DNA from: Prorocentrum cordatum
Lineage: Eukaryota; Sar; Dinophyceae; Prorocentrales; Prorocentraceae
Assembly: GCA_963575745.1 (NCBI GenBank)
Contig: CAUYUJ010022426.1
Span: forward strand, 394,962 to 458,961
Length of the DNA stretch: 64,000 nt
Reading direction: 5' to 3'
Below, piece after piece: positions 20,749 through 32,200 of this stretch; the first letter of the stretch is position 1, and each line of letters starts with the position of its first letter. The notes under the pieces are model-generated. The model did not search any database. It had not been told where the DNA came from and saw nothing but the letters and a program-made list of their open reading frames with translations. The position numbers were made by a program, and so were the translations under genes.

Positions 20749-22298
20749 TTATCCCGGCGAAAGACCCAACCATAAGCAATTGTTGGTAACGCGTTGTGGG
20801 TGCCGTTTTCGGTGGGGCTCCATATGGGGCCACGAAGCGCTGCCTTGGATGGGGGAACCGCATGCGGACTGCGCCACCGGGGCGGGCCTTCGGTGGAGCT
20901 CCCTATGGGGCTACGAAACGCTGCCCTGGGTGGGGGAACCGCATGCGAACTGCGCCACTGGGGCCTTCGGTGGAGCTCCCTATGGTGCCACGAAACGCTG
21001 CCCTGGGTGGGGGAAGCGCATGCGAACTGCGCCACGGGGGCTTTCGGTGGAGCTCCCCATGGGGCCACGAAGCGCTGCCCTGGGTGGCCGCATGCGAACA
21101 GGGCGGGGCCACGACCCTGGGTGGGGGAACCGCATGCGAACACCCCCACTGGGGCCTCGGTGGAGCTCCCTATGGGGCTACGAAACGCTGCCCTGGGTGG
21201 GGGAACCGCATGCGAACACCCCCACTGGGGCCTTCGGTGGAGCTCCCTATGGGGCCACGAAACGCTGCCCTGGGTGGGGGAACCGCATGCGAACACCCCC
21301 ACTGGGGCCTTCGGTGGAGCTCCCTATGGGGCTACGAAACGCTGCCCTGGGTGGGGGAACCGCATGCGAACACCCCCACTGGGGCCTTCGGTGGAGCTCC
21401 CTATGGGGCCACGAAACGCTGCCCTGGGTGGGGGAACCGCATGCGAACACCCCCACTGGGGCCTTCGGTGGAGCTCCCTATGGGGCCACGAAACGCTGCC
21501 CTGGGTGGGGGAACCGCATGCGAACACCCCCACTGGGGCCTTCGGTGGAGCTCCCTATGGGGCCACGAAACGCTGCCCTGGGTGGGGGAACCGCATGCGA
21601 ACACCCCCACTGGGGCCTTCGGTGGAGCTCCCTATGGGGCCACGAAACGCTGCCCTGGGTGGGGGAACCGCATGCGAACACCCCCACTGGGGCCTTCGGT
21701 GGAGCTCCCTATGGGGCCACGAAACGCTGCCCTGGGTGGGGGAACCGCATGCGAACACCCCCACTGGGGCCTTCGGTGGAGCTCCCTATGGGGCCACGAA
21801 ACGCTGCCCTGGGTGGGGGAACCGCATGCGAACACCCCCACTGGGGCCTTCGGTGGAGCTCCCTATGGGGCTACGAAACGCTGCCCTGGGTGGGGGAACC
21901 GCATGCGAACACCCCCACTGGGGCCTTCGGTGGAGCTCCCTATGGGGCCACGAAACGCTGCCCTGGGTGGGGGAACCGCATGCGAACACCCCCACTGGGG
22001 CCTTCGGTGGAGCTCCCTATGGGGCCACGAAACGCTGCCCTGGGTGGGGGAACCGCATGCGAACACCCCCACTGGGGCCTTCGGTGGAGCTCCCTATGGG
22101 GCTACGAAACGCTGCCCTGGGTGGGGGAACCGCATGCGAACACCCCCACTGGGGCCTTCGGTGGAGCTCCCTATGGGGCCACGAAACGCTGCCCTGGGTG
22201 GGGGAACCGCATGCGAACACCCCGCGGGAGGAGGAAGGAACGCGGGGCGCTGTCTCTTCAAAACGAGGACCCAACAACACAGGTTGGTTGGGAACAAA
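20749..22298 (+). mobile_element. leader-array-trailer element 1, with a 77-bp tandem array
   Basis: A ~65-bp leader (about 20,749-20,815, containing AACCATAAGCAATTG and GCGTTGTGGGTGCC) precedes four diverged units and then about 14 nearly identical 77-bp units from 21,110 to 22,225. Each unit includes CCTATGGGGCCACGAAACGC, CGCATGCGAACACC and CTTCGGTGGAGCTC. A trailer follows (22,226-22,298, containing ACGAGGACCCAACAACACAG). Leader and trailer recur around the array at 22.9-24.8 kb. The element sits inside one unit of the 71-bp satellite, with A-runs at both junctions. The unit lacks stops in three frames, so the long open frames (up to 585 codons) are artefacts. Confidence 0.75.
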
Positions 22299-22605
22299 AA
22301 GGATTTGCTACATTTCTGAAATTCGGTGGCACCCCTCACGCAGATCGGCAGGGCCAGGGTCCAAACACACAAGAGATTTGCCACATGTTTCAAATTCGGC
22401 GGCACCCCTCACGCAGATCCGTAGGGTCAGGGTCCGAAAACACAGGAGATTTGCCTCATTGCTGAAATTCGGTGGCACCCGTGACGCAGATCCGTAGGGT
22501 CAGGGTCCAACGACAACAAGGATTTACTACACTTCTGAAATTCAGTGGCACCCGTGACGCAAATCCGTAGGGTCAGGGTCGAAAAAACAGGTCCCGACAC
22601 TGCTT
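22299..22605 (+). repeat. ~71-bp satellite, right part (four units)
   Basis: Continues the satellite of 20,335-20,748. It starts in mid-unit at GGATTTGCTACATTTCTGAA, just where element 1 ends. The later units carry GATCCGTAGGGTCAGGGTCC. Confidence 0.85.
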
Positions 22606-22690
22606 CACGGCGGCGCACAGACCTCACGATTTAGCTTGTGCATCTCCCATTATCCGAGACAGGGGGCCGACGGCATGGGGCGAAGTCCTT

Positions 22691-22693
<3 letters not shown>

Positions 22694-22735
<42 letters not shown>

Positions 22736-22880
22736 TGTGCATATATATACACGCATACACATATACATGTTTCATATACATATACATATACATATACATA
22801 CATGTATATATATGTATATATAAATGTGAATATATATGTATGTAAATGTGTATATCTGTAAATAGCTGTGTATATACATA
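22694..22880. repeat. (TA)n and (TACATA)n microsatellite
   Basis: About 19 pure TA dinucleotides, followed by TATACA-type hexamers to about 22,880. Confidence 0.9.
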
Positions 22881-22927
22881 TACATAACATAAATTTAACT
22901 ATATACATGTACAAATATACTCATATA

Positions 22928-23035
22928 TAATGTTCTGCCGAAGGACATAACCATGTACAATTGTGAATACAGCGTTGTGGGTACAGAAATCGGTATGTCC
23001 CGATGGGCCCACGAAGTATCCGTGTACGTGTTCGC

Positions 23036-23071
<36 letters not shown>

Positions 23072-23087
23072 GTGTGTGTGTGTGCGT

Positions 23088-23140
<53 letters not shown>

Positions 23141-24800
23141 TGTGTGTGTGTTTATGTGTGTGCGTGTTTGTGTGTGTGTGTTTGTATGTGTGTGTGTGTG
23201 TGTGAGAGGGGGGTGCGTGCTGCGCCACGGAAGCGCCCGGTGAAGCAAGCTCCGTATGGGGCCTCGAAACGTACGATGGGTGTCCCAAAATGGGTCGGGG
23301 GGTTCGCATGCGAGCTGCGCCACGGAAACCTTCGGTGGAGCTCCGTGTGCAAGGGGCACGGGGCGTGTAAACTGTGGGCTGGAATGAGTCGGGGGAGCGC
23401 AGGCGAGGGAGGCACTCGGTGGAGCTCGCAATGGGGAGACGAGCCGTGTGATGGGTGTGCCGAAAGAAGTCGGGCGGACGTATGCGACCTACGCCACGGA
23501 GCACTACGGGAACACAGAGCGTGTGATGGGTGTGCTGGGACGGGCTGGGCGGAAGCATGCGACTGGTGCCACGGAAACACACGGTGGACCGCCCGATGGA
23601 GCCACGAAGCGTGCGAGAGGTGTGCCGAAGTGGGTCGGGCGGACGCATGCGAGCTGCGCCAGGGAGTCACTCGGTGGACCTCCCTATGGGCCGACGAACT
23701 GTGTGAATGGTGTTGCGAAGTTGGCCAGGCTGACGCATGCAACCTGCGCCGCGGAACAACTCGGTGGAGCTCCCTGTGGGGCCACGAAGCGTGCGGTGTG
23801 TGTGTGTGTGTGTGTGTGTCTGCTGACATTCGTCAGGTGGACGCATGCGAACTGTGCCGCGGCGGTGCTCGGTGGAGCTCCCGATGGGGCGACGGAGAAT
23901 GTGAGGTGTGTTTCGAAATGTGTCCAGCAGACGCATGCGGCACCGAAATGGGTCGGGCGGGCGTATGCGACCTGCGCCGCGGAGGCACTCGGTGGAGCTA
24001 CCTATGCGGACACGAAACATGTGAGTGGAAGAGACGAAATCGTCAACCGCGGGGGGAGGGGGGGCAAGCAACAGCGCGCAAGACGCTACAATCACATCGC
24101 GTTAGGCGGCTGGGGGACCACAACGGGCCCGCACCAAAGGTCACTCCAGCGAAAGGTCACTCCTACGTCTAGTCCCAATGAGTCGGGCAAACAGATGCGA
24201 ACTGCGCCACGAACCGTGAGGAAAGCAGCCGGGCAGACGCATGCGAATTGCGACGCGGAGGCACTTGGTGAAGCCCCCCATGGGGCCACGAAGCGTGCGG
24301 GGGGGCGTGCCGAAATGTGCCCAACAGACGCATGCGAACTGCGACCTGGAGGCACTCGGAGGAGCTCCGTTCGGGGCGAAGAACCGTGTGAAAGGTCTAC
24401 CAAAATCAGATGGGCGGGCGGATTCGAACGGCGCCGCGGAGGCATCCGGGGGACCCCACTGTGGGGCAGGGCAACGTCCGAGGCGCGTGCCAAAAGAGAT
24501 CGGGCGGGCGCCTGCAAACCGCGCCACTGAGACCATCGGTGGGGCTGCCTCTGGGGTCACGGAGCGCGTGAGGGGTGTGCCGAAACGGACATGCGGAGGG
24601 CAGGGGCAGAGACTGGAGGAGGCAGGAGGGGAAAGGGGAGGGAAGAAGACAAGGGAGGGGGAGGGGGACGGAGGGGGCAGGAGGGAGGAGGGGACAGGAG
24701 GGGGAACGAGAGGGAAGGAGGGGGAGGAGGTGGCGCGGAGCGCTTCCGTGACAGAGCGAGGACCCGCCACCACAGGATGGCTGGGACAAACGCTGGGCCC
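22928..24800 (+). mobile_element. leader-array-trailer element 2, diverged units and an expanded (GT)n
   Basis: The leader (about 22,928-22,998: AACCATGTACAATTGTGAAT, then GCGTTGTGGGTACAG) aligns with that of element 1. A (GT)n expansion (23,036-23,202) follows, then about 14 diverged ~83-90-bp units to about 24,560 (GACGCATGCGAACTGCG, GGTGGAGCTCCCTATGGGG, GCCGAAATGGGTCGGG). Next come a purine-rich patch (24,600-24,740) and the trailer (24,741-24,800: GCGAGGACCCGCCACCACAG, then TGGCTGGGACAAAC). A ~100-bp family E fragment is inserted at 24,070-24,172. No gene. Confidence 0.7.
23036..23202. repeat. (GT)n microsatellite inside element 2
   Basis: About 80 GT dinucleotides with occasional GC and TT interruptions. 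A dinucleotide this long can adopt Z-DNA. Confidence 0.95.
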
Positions 24801-24879
24801 GCGGCTCGTGCGTCCAAGGCGGCCCACAGGCAGGCAACCCAGGCAACTGAGGTGGCCCAATATGCCTCGGCCCTGCGAT

Positions 24880-25260
24880 GACCCAGGATGCCGCCAAGAG
24901 GGCCCCAAAGGGGCTCCAAGAGAAGCCCTCGCAAGGCCTGAGGAAACCAAACTCGTTGACGTGCTCCTGGCTGTTGATCGACACATTCTCGCCTTTTCGG
25001 GCTTCCGTTGTTTCAAGACGGTCCATGACACCTTGATGATGGCCCCACAAGGGCCAAAACAGCACCCCAAGACGGCAGGGGGGCTCCAGTGGGACCCAAG
25101 TCTGCCTTAGGAGGCCCTTCGGCTGCCCGAGACTGGCGCCAAGACGGAACCACGACGGCCCCCAGGCACCCACCATACTGCCCAAGACGGCCCCAATACG
25201 GCCCAACAGAGCCCCAAAACGGCCCAAGAAAGCCCCGCGAAATCCCCAGAACTGCCTCAG
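24880..25260 (-). repeat. C-rich block, inverse of the G-rich decamers
   Basis: CCCCAAGACGGC, CCCAATACGGCCC and related units, matching the TTGGG grammar on the minus strand. A unique patch lies inside at about 24,945-25,030. Confidence 0.6.
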
Positions 25261-25329
25261 AGGAGACCAGCGCAGCAACAAGACGGCCCGCACGAGTTCC
25301 AAGCGAACTCCCCACGTTTGACGGCCGTG

Positions 25330-25520
25330 CACCTTTTTCATCCGCCTCCTGTTCCTCCTCCATCCTCTCGTCCTCCTCCTCCGCCTCCTCCTCCTCCTCC
25401 TCCTCCTCCTCCTCCTCCTCATCATCATCATCATCATCAGCAGCATCACTACCACCGCCGTCATCATCTCCATCTCCATTCCCCGCATAATCAACGGCAT
25501 CACCATCATCACCAACACTG
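25330..25520. repeat. (CCT)n then (CAT)n tract
   Basis: CTCCTC triplets change to CATCAT triplets at about 25,420. Simple sequence only. Confidence 0.85.
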
Positions 25521-26250
25521 TCATTTTTTCTCTCTCCACATGACCTTCCGCAGCCTTCGGATCACGGAGCGAGCACCTGGATCACATGCTTCCAGCGCGC
25601 GGGGAAAATCGCTGCCTCGGAACGCCTGCGCTACGTCAGCACCGCTCGCAGGTAAGAGGAACACGCAGGAGCAAAGCGCACCACGCGGGGAACGCAGCGG
25701 AGGAAGGAGGAAGGGGAAGACGGCACAAATGGATTCAACACGCAACGCCACACCGCGGCGGCTGCTGTGGATTACCCTACAGCATCTACGCCGGTCGGGA
25801 AAGTCGCATGCTTGAAATGATCCAATGTTGCCGCCCGGACAGCTTCGAGCTCTGTTTGAAACCCAGCTCAAGATAAAAAAGAAACGTCTCGATAGGAACC
25901 GCCTCATCTGGTGAAACCGGGCAGAAAAGAAGGGGGCGAGAAGAGGGCGGAGGAGGAAAAGGGCAAGACACGCAAGCCGCAAAAGCGGGAGATGCAGGTA
26001 TGGGTGCAAGCACTCGCCAAAGTTTGTAAATGAAATAACTACGGTGATGAGGCACAGCCGTGCCCCGCAGCATCGGAGGGCCGACATCAGGCGACGAGAA
26101 GACGAGCCGAGGGCGACGCGAAGCGGCCCGTGGGGTCGGCCAAACGCGGCCGTGAGCTAGGCCCACACACGCTGCCCATGCACCAAATTACACGGAGAGG
26201 CGGAGAAGGAGGGAAGGGAGGGGCAATCAAGGCAAACCTGAACATTGCAT
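25521..26250. other. gene-less unique sequence beside the minisatellite
   Basis: Balanced composition. One minus-strand frame is open for 188 codons (25,521-26,087), but it shows no domain and its Ser/Arg/Leu/Cys-rich composition is not persuasive. I do not call it a gene. Confidence 0.4.
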
Positions 26251-26259
26251 CACACCGTC

Positions 26260-29200
26260 TGCACAAACCCGTCGCTCTTCAGGATCGCCGTGTGCTGGTG
26301 GTACTCGTCGTAGTTGCTGGCCATCCTCCTCCTCCTCGGGCGCCCTGGTGACTGCTGCGGCTGCTGGGGCGGGTGGGGCTGTCGTGTTGGTGACGCTGAT
26401 GCTTCTGCTCCGGCTGGCGCTGCTGGTCCAGGTCGTGCCGACGGTGCTGGTATCGCTGGAGCTGCTGTTCCACTCTGTGCTGCTGGTCGCCGTCCGGCTG
26501 GTAGCGCCGTGGTGCCGCTCTGACCTGTCCGACAGGCCGATGTCAGCGTAGAGCGGCCGCTGTCAGGTGTGGTGCCCTCTGTGGTGCTGCTGGGCCCACT
26601 CGCGGCTGTCCACGCAGGAATGCTGCTCTCTGTAATGCTGCCCCTGGTGCCGGTCGTGGTGCTGCCTACTGAGTGTCTGGTCCCCCTCGCGGGTGTCCAC
26701 GTAGAGCTGGTGCTGTCATGTGTACTGCACTGGGTCGTGCTCGTCGCCCTCGCGGCGTTGCTCTCGGTCGTTCTGCTCGCCGACGTGCTCGGCGTAGTGG
26801 TGCTGCTGGTCTCGGACGTGCTCGTCACCCTCGTGGTGTTGCTCCCGGTCGTACTGTTCGCCGATGTGATGGGCATAGTGGTGCTGCTGGTCTCGGTCGT
26901 GCTCGCCATCCTCGTGGTGCTGCTCTCGGTCGTACTGCTCGCCGACGTGCTGGGCGTAGTGGTGCTGCTGGTACCGGTCGTGCTCGTCACAGTCATGGTG
27001 CTGCTCTCGGTCGTACTGCTCGCCGACGCGCTGAGCGTAGTGGTGCTGCTGGTCTCGGTCGTGGTCGCCACCCTCGTGGTGCTGCTCCCGGTTGTACTGC
27101 TCGCCGGCGTGCTGGGCGTGGTGGTGCTGCTGGTCTCGGTCGTGCTCGTCACCCTCGTGGTGCTGCTCCCGGTCGCACTGCTCGCCGACGTGCTGGGCCT
27201 GGCATCGGTCGCGCTCGTCACCTTCGTGGTGCTGCTCTCGGTCGCACCGCTCGCCGGCGCGCTGGGCGTACTGGTGCTGGTGGTCTCGGTCGTGCTCGTT
27301 CCCCTCGTGTTTTTGCTCTCAGTCGTACTGCTCGCCGACGTGCTGGGCGTAGTGGTGCTGCTGGTACTAGTCGTGCTCGTCACACTCGTGGCACTGCTCT
27401 CGGTCATACTGCTCGACGACGCGCTGGGCGTGGCGGTGCTGCTGGTACCGGTCGTGCGCTCCACACTCGTGGTGCTGCTCTCGGGCGTACTGCTCGCCGA
27501 CGCGCTGGGCGTAGTGGTATTTCTGGTGCCAGATGTGCTCGCCCCACTCGTGGTGCTGCTTTCGGTCGTACCGCTCGCCGACCTGCTGGGCGTAGTGGTG
27601 CTGCTGGTGCTAGTCGTGCTCGTCCCACTCATGGTGCTACTTTCGGTTGTACTATTCGCCGACGTGCTGGACGTAGTGGTGCTGCTGGTACTAGTCGTGC
27701 TCGTCACACTCGCGGTGCTGTTCTCAGTCGTACTGCTCGCCAACGCGCTGGGCGTGGCTGTGCTGCTGGTCTCGGTCGTGCTCGTCACTCTCGTGGCGTT
27801 GCTCTCGGTCGTACTGCTCGCCGACGTGCTAGGCGTACTGGTGCTGCTGGTCTCGGTCGTGCTTGTCACACTCGTGGTGCTGCTCACGGTCGCACTGCTC
27901 GCCGACACGCTGGGCGTAGTGGTGCTGCTGGCACGGGTCGTGCTCGTCACACTCGTGGTGCTGCTCGAGGACGTACTGTTCGCCGACGCGCTGGGTGTGG
28001 CGTTGCTGCTGACCCCGGTCGTGCTCGTCACAGTCGTGGTGCTGCTCTCGGTCGTACTGCTCGCCGACGTGCTGGGCGTAGTGGTGCTGCTGGTCTCGGT
28101 CGTGATCGCCATACTCGTGGTTTTGCTCTCAGTCGTACTGCTCGCCGACGTGCTGGGCGTAGCGGTGCTGCTGGCGCCGCTCGCGCTCGTCACCCTCGTG
28201 GCGCTGCTCTCGGTCGTACTGCTGACCGACCCGCTGAACGTAGTGGCGCTGCTGGTATCGGTCGTGCTCGTCACCCTCGTGGTGCTGCTTTCGGTTGTAC
28301 TGCTCGCCGACGTGCTGGGCGTAGTGGTGCTGCTGGTCTCGGTCGTGCTCGCCCCCCCCCGTGGCGTTGCTCTCGGGCGCGCCGCTCGCCGACGTGCTGG
28401 GCGTATTGGTGCTGGTACCAGTCGTGCTCATCATCCTCGCGGTGCTGCTCTCGGTCGTACTGCTCGCAGACGTGCCAGGCGTCGTGGCGCTACTGGTAGC
28501 GGTCGTGCTCGTCACACTCGTGGTGCTGCTTTCGGTCGTACTGGCCGCCGACGCGCTTGGCGTGGTACCGGTTGTGCTCGTCCCGACCGTGATGCTGCTG
28601 GCGGTGGTTCTGCTCGCCGACGTGCTGGGCGTAGTGATGCTGCTGGTATCGGTCGTGCTCGCCACACTCGTGGAGATGCTCTCGGTCGTAATGCTCGCCG
28701 ACGTGCTAGGCGTAATGTTGCTGCTGGTCTCGGTCGTGCTCGTCACCCTCGTGGCGCTGCTCTCGGTAGTACTGCTCGCCGACGTGCTAGGCGTAGTGGT
28801 GCTGCTGGTCTCGGTTGTGCTCGTCACCCCCGTGGTGTTGCTTTCGGTCGCACTGCTCGCCGACGTGCTGGGCGTAGTGGTGCTGCTGTTCTCGGTCGTG
28901 CTCGTCGCAGTCGTGGTGCTGCTCTCGGTCGTACTGTTCGCCGTCGCGCTGGGCAGGGCGGTGCTGTGGGCATCGGTTGTGCTCGTCCCGAAAGTGATGC
29001 TGTTGTCAGTGGTTCTGCTCGCCGACGTACTGGACGCAGTGATGCTGCTGGTCTCGGTTGTGCTCGTCACACTCGTGGGGATGCTCTCGGTCGCATTGCT
29101 CGCCGACGTGCTAGGCGTAGTGGCGCTGCTGGTCTCGGTCGCGCTCGTCACACTCGCGGTGCTGCTCTCGGTCGCATTGCTCGCCGACGTGCTTTGCGTA

Positions 29201-32200
29201 GTGGTGCTGCTGGTAGGGGCCATGCTTGTCACAGTTGTGGTGCTGCTCTCGGTCGTACTGCTCGCCGACGCGCTGGGCGAGGCGGTGCTGCTGGCATCGG
29301 TCGTGCTCGTCCCGAACGTGATGCTGCTGACGGTGGTTCTGCTCGCCGACGTACTGGGCGCAGTGATGCTGCTGGTCTCGGTCGTGCTTGTCACACTTGT
29401 GGTGCTGCTCTCGGTCGTACTGCTCGCAGACGTGCTAGGCGTAGCTGCGCTGCTGGTCTCGGTTGTGCTCGTCGCGCTCGCTTTGCTGCTCTCGGTCGTA
29501 CCGCTCGCCGACGTGCTGGGCGTACTGGTGCTGCTGGTAGGGGTCGTGCTCGTCACAGTCGTGGTGCTGCTCTCGGTCGTACTGTTCGCCGTCGCGCTGG
29601 GCGTGGTGGTGCTGCTGGTACCGGTCGTGCTCGTCACACTCGTGGTGCTGCACTCGGACGTACTGCTCGCCGACGTGCTGGGCGTAGTGGCATTGCTGGT
29701 GCCTGTTGTGCTCGCCCCACTCGTGGCACCGCTTCCGGTCGCACTGGTCGCCAGCGTGCTGGGCGTAGTGGTGCTGCTGGTACCGGTCGCGCTCGTCACA
29801 CCCGTGCTGCTGCTGTCGGTCGTACCGCTTGCCGACATGCTGGGCGTAGTTGTGCTGCTGGTCTCGGTCGTGCTCGTCACCCTCGGGGTGCGGCTCTCGG
29901 TCGTACTGCTCGCCGACGCGCTGGGCGTAGTGGTGCTGGTGGTCTCGGTCGTGCTCGTCACCCTCGTGGTGCTGCTCTCGGTCGTACTGCTCGCCGACGC
30001 GCTGGGCGTAGTGGCGCTGCTGGTACGGGCCGTGCTCGTCACACTCGTGATGCTGCTTTCGGGCAGACTGTTCGCCGACGTGCTGTGCGTGGTGGTGCTG
30101 GTTGCACGGGTCGTGCTCGTGACACTCGTGGTGCTCTCGCTCATGCTGCTCGCCAACGCGCTAGGCGTAGCGTTGCTACTGGTACCTATCGTGTTTATCA
30201 TACTCGCGACGCTGCTTTCGGTCGCACTGCTCGCCGACGTGCTGGGCGTAGTGGTGCTGCTGGTCTCGGTCTCGGTCGTGGTCGTCACCCTCGTGGCGCT
30301 GCTCTCGGTCATACTGCTTGCCGACGTGCTGGGCGGAGTGGTGCTGCTGGTAGCGATCACACTCGTCATGCTCGTGGTGCTGCTTTCAGTCGTAGTACTC
30401 ACCGACGTGCTGGGCGTAGTGTTGCCGCTGGTACTGGTCTTACTCGTCATACTCGTGGTGCTGCTCTCGGTCGAACTGTTATCCGTCGTGCTGGGCGTAG
30501 TAGTGCTGCTGGCATCCGTCGTACTCGTCATACTCGTGGTGCTGCTCTCGCTTGTATTACTCTCCGATGTGCTGGGCGCAGGGTTGCTGCTGGTGGCGTT
30601 CGTGCTCGTGATTCTCGTGGTCCTGCTCTCGATCGTACTGCTCGCCGACGTGATGGGCGAAAGAGTGCCGCTGGTACTGGTCGTACTCGTCTTACTCGTG
30701 GTGCTGCTTTCAGTCGTAGTACTGTCCAACGTGCTTGGCGTAATGATGCTGCTGGTGCCTGTCGCACTAGCCATACTCGTGGTGCTGCTCTCGGTCGTAC
30801 TGCTTGCCGACGTGCTTGGCGTAGTGGTGCCGCTGGCGCAGGTCTTACTCGTCGCACTTGTGGTGCTGCTCTCGGTCGTACTGCTCGCCAAAGCGCTGGG
30901 CGTAGTGGTGCCGCTGGTACTGGCCTTACTCGTCATGCCCGTGGTGCTGCTCTCAGTCGTACTGCTCGCCGACGTGCTGGGCGTAGCGGTGACGCTGGTA
31001 CTGGTCGTACTCGTCATACTCGTGGTGCTGCTCTCGGTTGTACTGCTCGCCGCCGTGCTGGGCGTAGTGGGGCCACTGGTACTGGTCGCACTCGTCATCC
31101 TCGCGTTGCTGCTCTCGCTCGTACTGCTCACCGACGTGCTGGGCGTAGTGGTGCCGCTGGTACCAGTCGCACCTGTCATACACGCGGTGCTGCTCTCAGT
31201 CGTACTGCTCGCCGACGTGCTGGGCGTAGTGGTGAGGCAGGTACTGGTCGCACTCGTCATACTCGTGGTGCTGCTCTCGGTTGTACTGCTCGCCGCCATG
31301 CTGGGCGCAGTGGTGCCACTGGAACTGGTCGCACTCGTCATCCTCGCGTTGCTGCTCTCGCTCGTGCTGCTCACCGACGCGCTGGGCGTAGTGGTGCCGC
31401 TGGTACCGGTCGCACCTGTCATACTCGTGGTGCTGCACTCGGCCGGACTGCTCGCCGACGCGCTGTGCGTGGTGGTGCCGCTGGTACCGGACGTACTCGT
31501 CATACTCGTGATGCTTCTCTCGATTGTACTGCGCGCCGACGTGCTGGGCATAGTGGGGCCGCTGGTACCAGACGCACTCGTCATACTCGTGGTGCTGCTC
31601 TCGGTCGCAGTGCTCACCGACGCGCTGGGCGTAGTGTTGCCGCTGGCACCGGGCGCGCTCGTCATACTCGTGGTGCTGCACTCTGTGGTACTGCCCTCCG
31701 ACATGCTGGGCGTAGTGGTGCCGTTGATACTGGTCGCACTCGTCATACTCATGGTGCTGCTCTGGGTCGTACTGCTCGCCGACGTGCTGGGCGTAGTGGT
31801 GCCGCTGGTACCCGTGAGACTCGTCACACTCGTAGTGCTGCTCTCGGTCGTACTGCTATCCCGCACGCTGGGCATAGTGGTGCCGCTGGTACCGGTCGTA
31901 CTCGTCATACTCGTGGTGCTGCTCTCTGTGGTACAGCCCTCCCACGTTCTGGGCGTAGTGGTGCCGCTGGTGCCTGTCGCACTAGCCATACTCGTGGTGC
32001 TGTTCTCGGTCGTCCTACTTTCCGACGTGCTGGACGCAGTGGCGCCGCTGGTGCTGGTCGCACTCGTCATACCCGTGGTGCTGCTTTCGGTCGCACTGCT
32101 CGCCGGCGCGCTGGGCGTAGAGGTGCTGCGGGTCGCGGTCGTGTTCGTCGCACTTGTGGTGCTACTCTCGGTCGTGCTGCTTGCCGACGTGCTGGGCGTA

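Noticed and set aside
21110-22225. CRISPR-like regular array
   Set aside because: Whole 77-bp units repeat with no variable spacers and no cas genes; the setting is eukaryotic. The 33-bp array at 51,012-51,490 is rejected for the same reason.
20708-22465. 585-codon and similar open frames across the 77-bp array
   Set aside because: Seventy-seven is not a multiple of three, so the protein cycles through all three frames of a stop-free unit. This is an artefact of the repeat.
24405-24430. possible tRNA B box (GGATTCGAAC)
   Set aside because: No cloverleaf can be drawn around it, and it falls in a diverged tandem unit.
25521-26087. 188-codon minus-strand open frame
   Set aside because: Biased Arg/Ser/Cys/Leu composition, overlapping frames on the other strand and no domain; not convincing.
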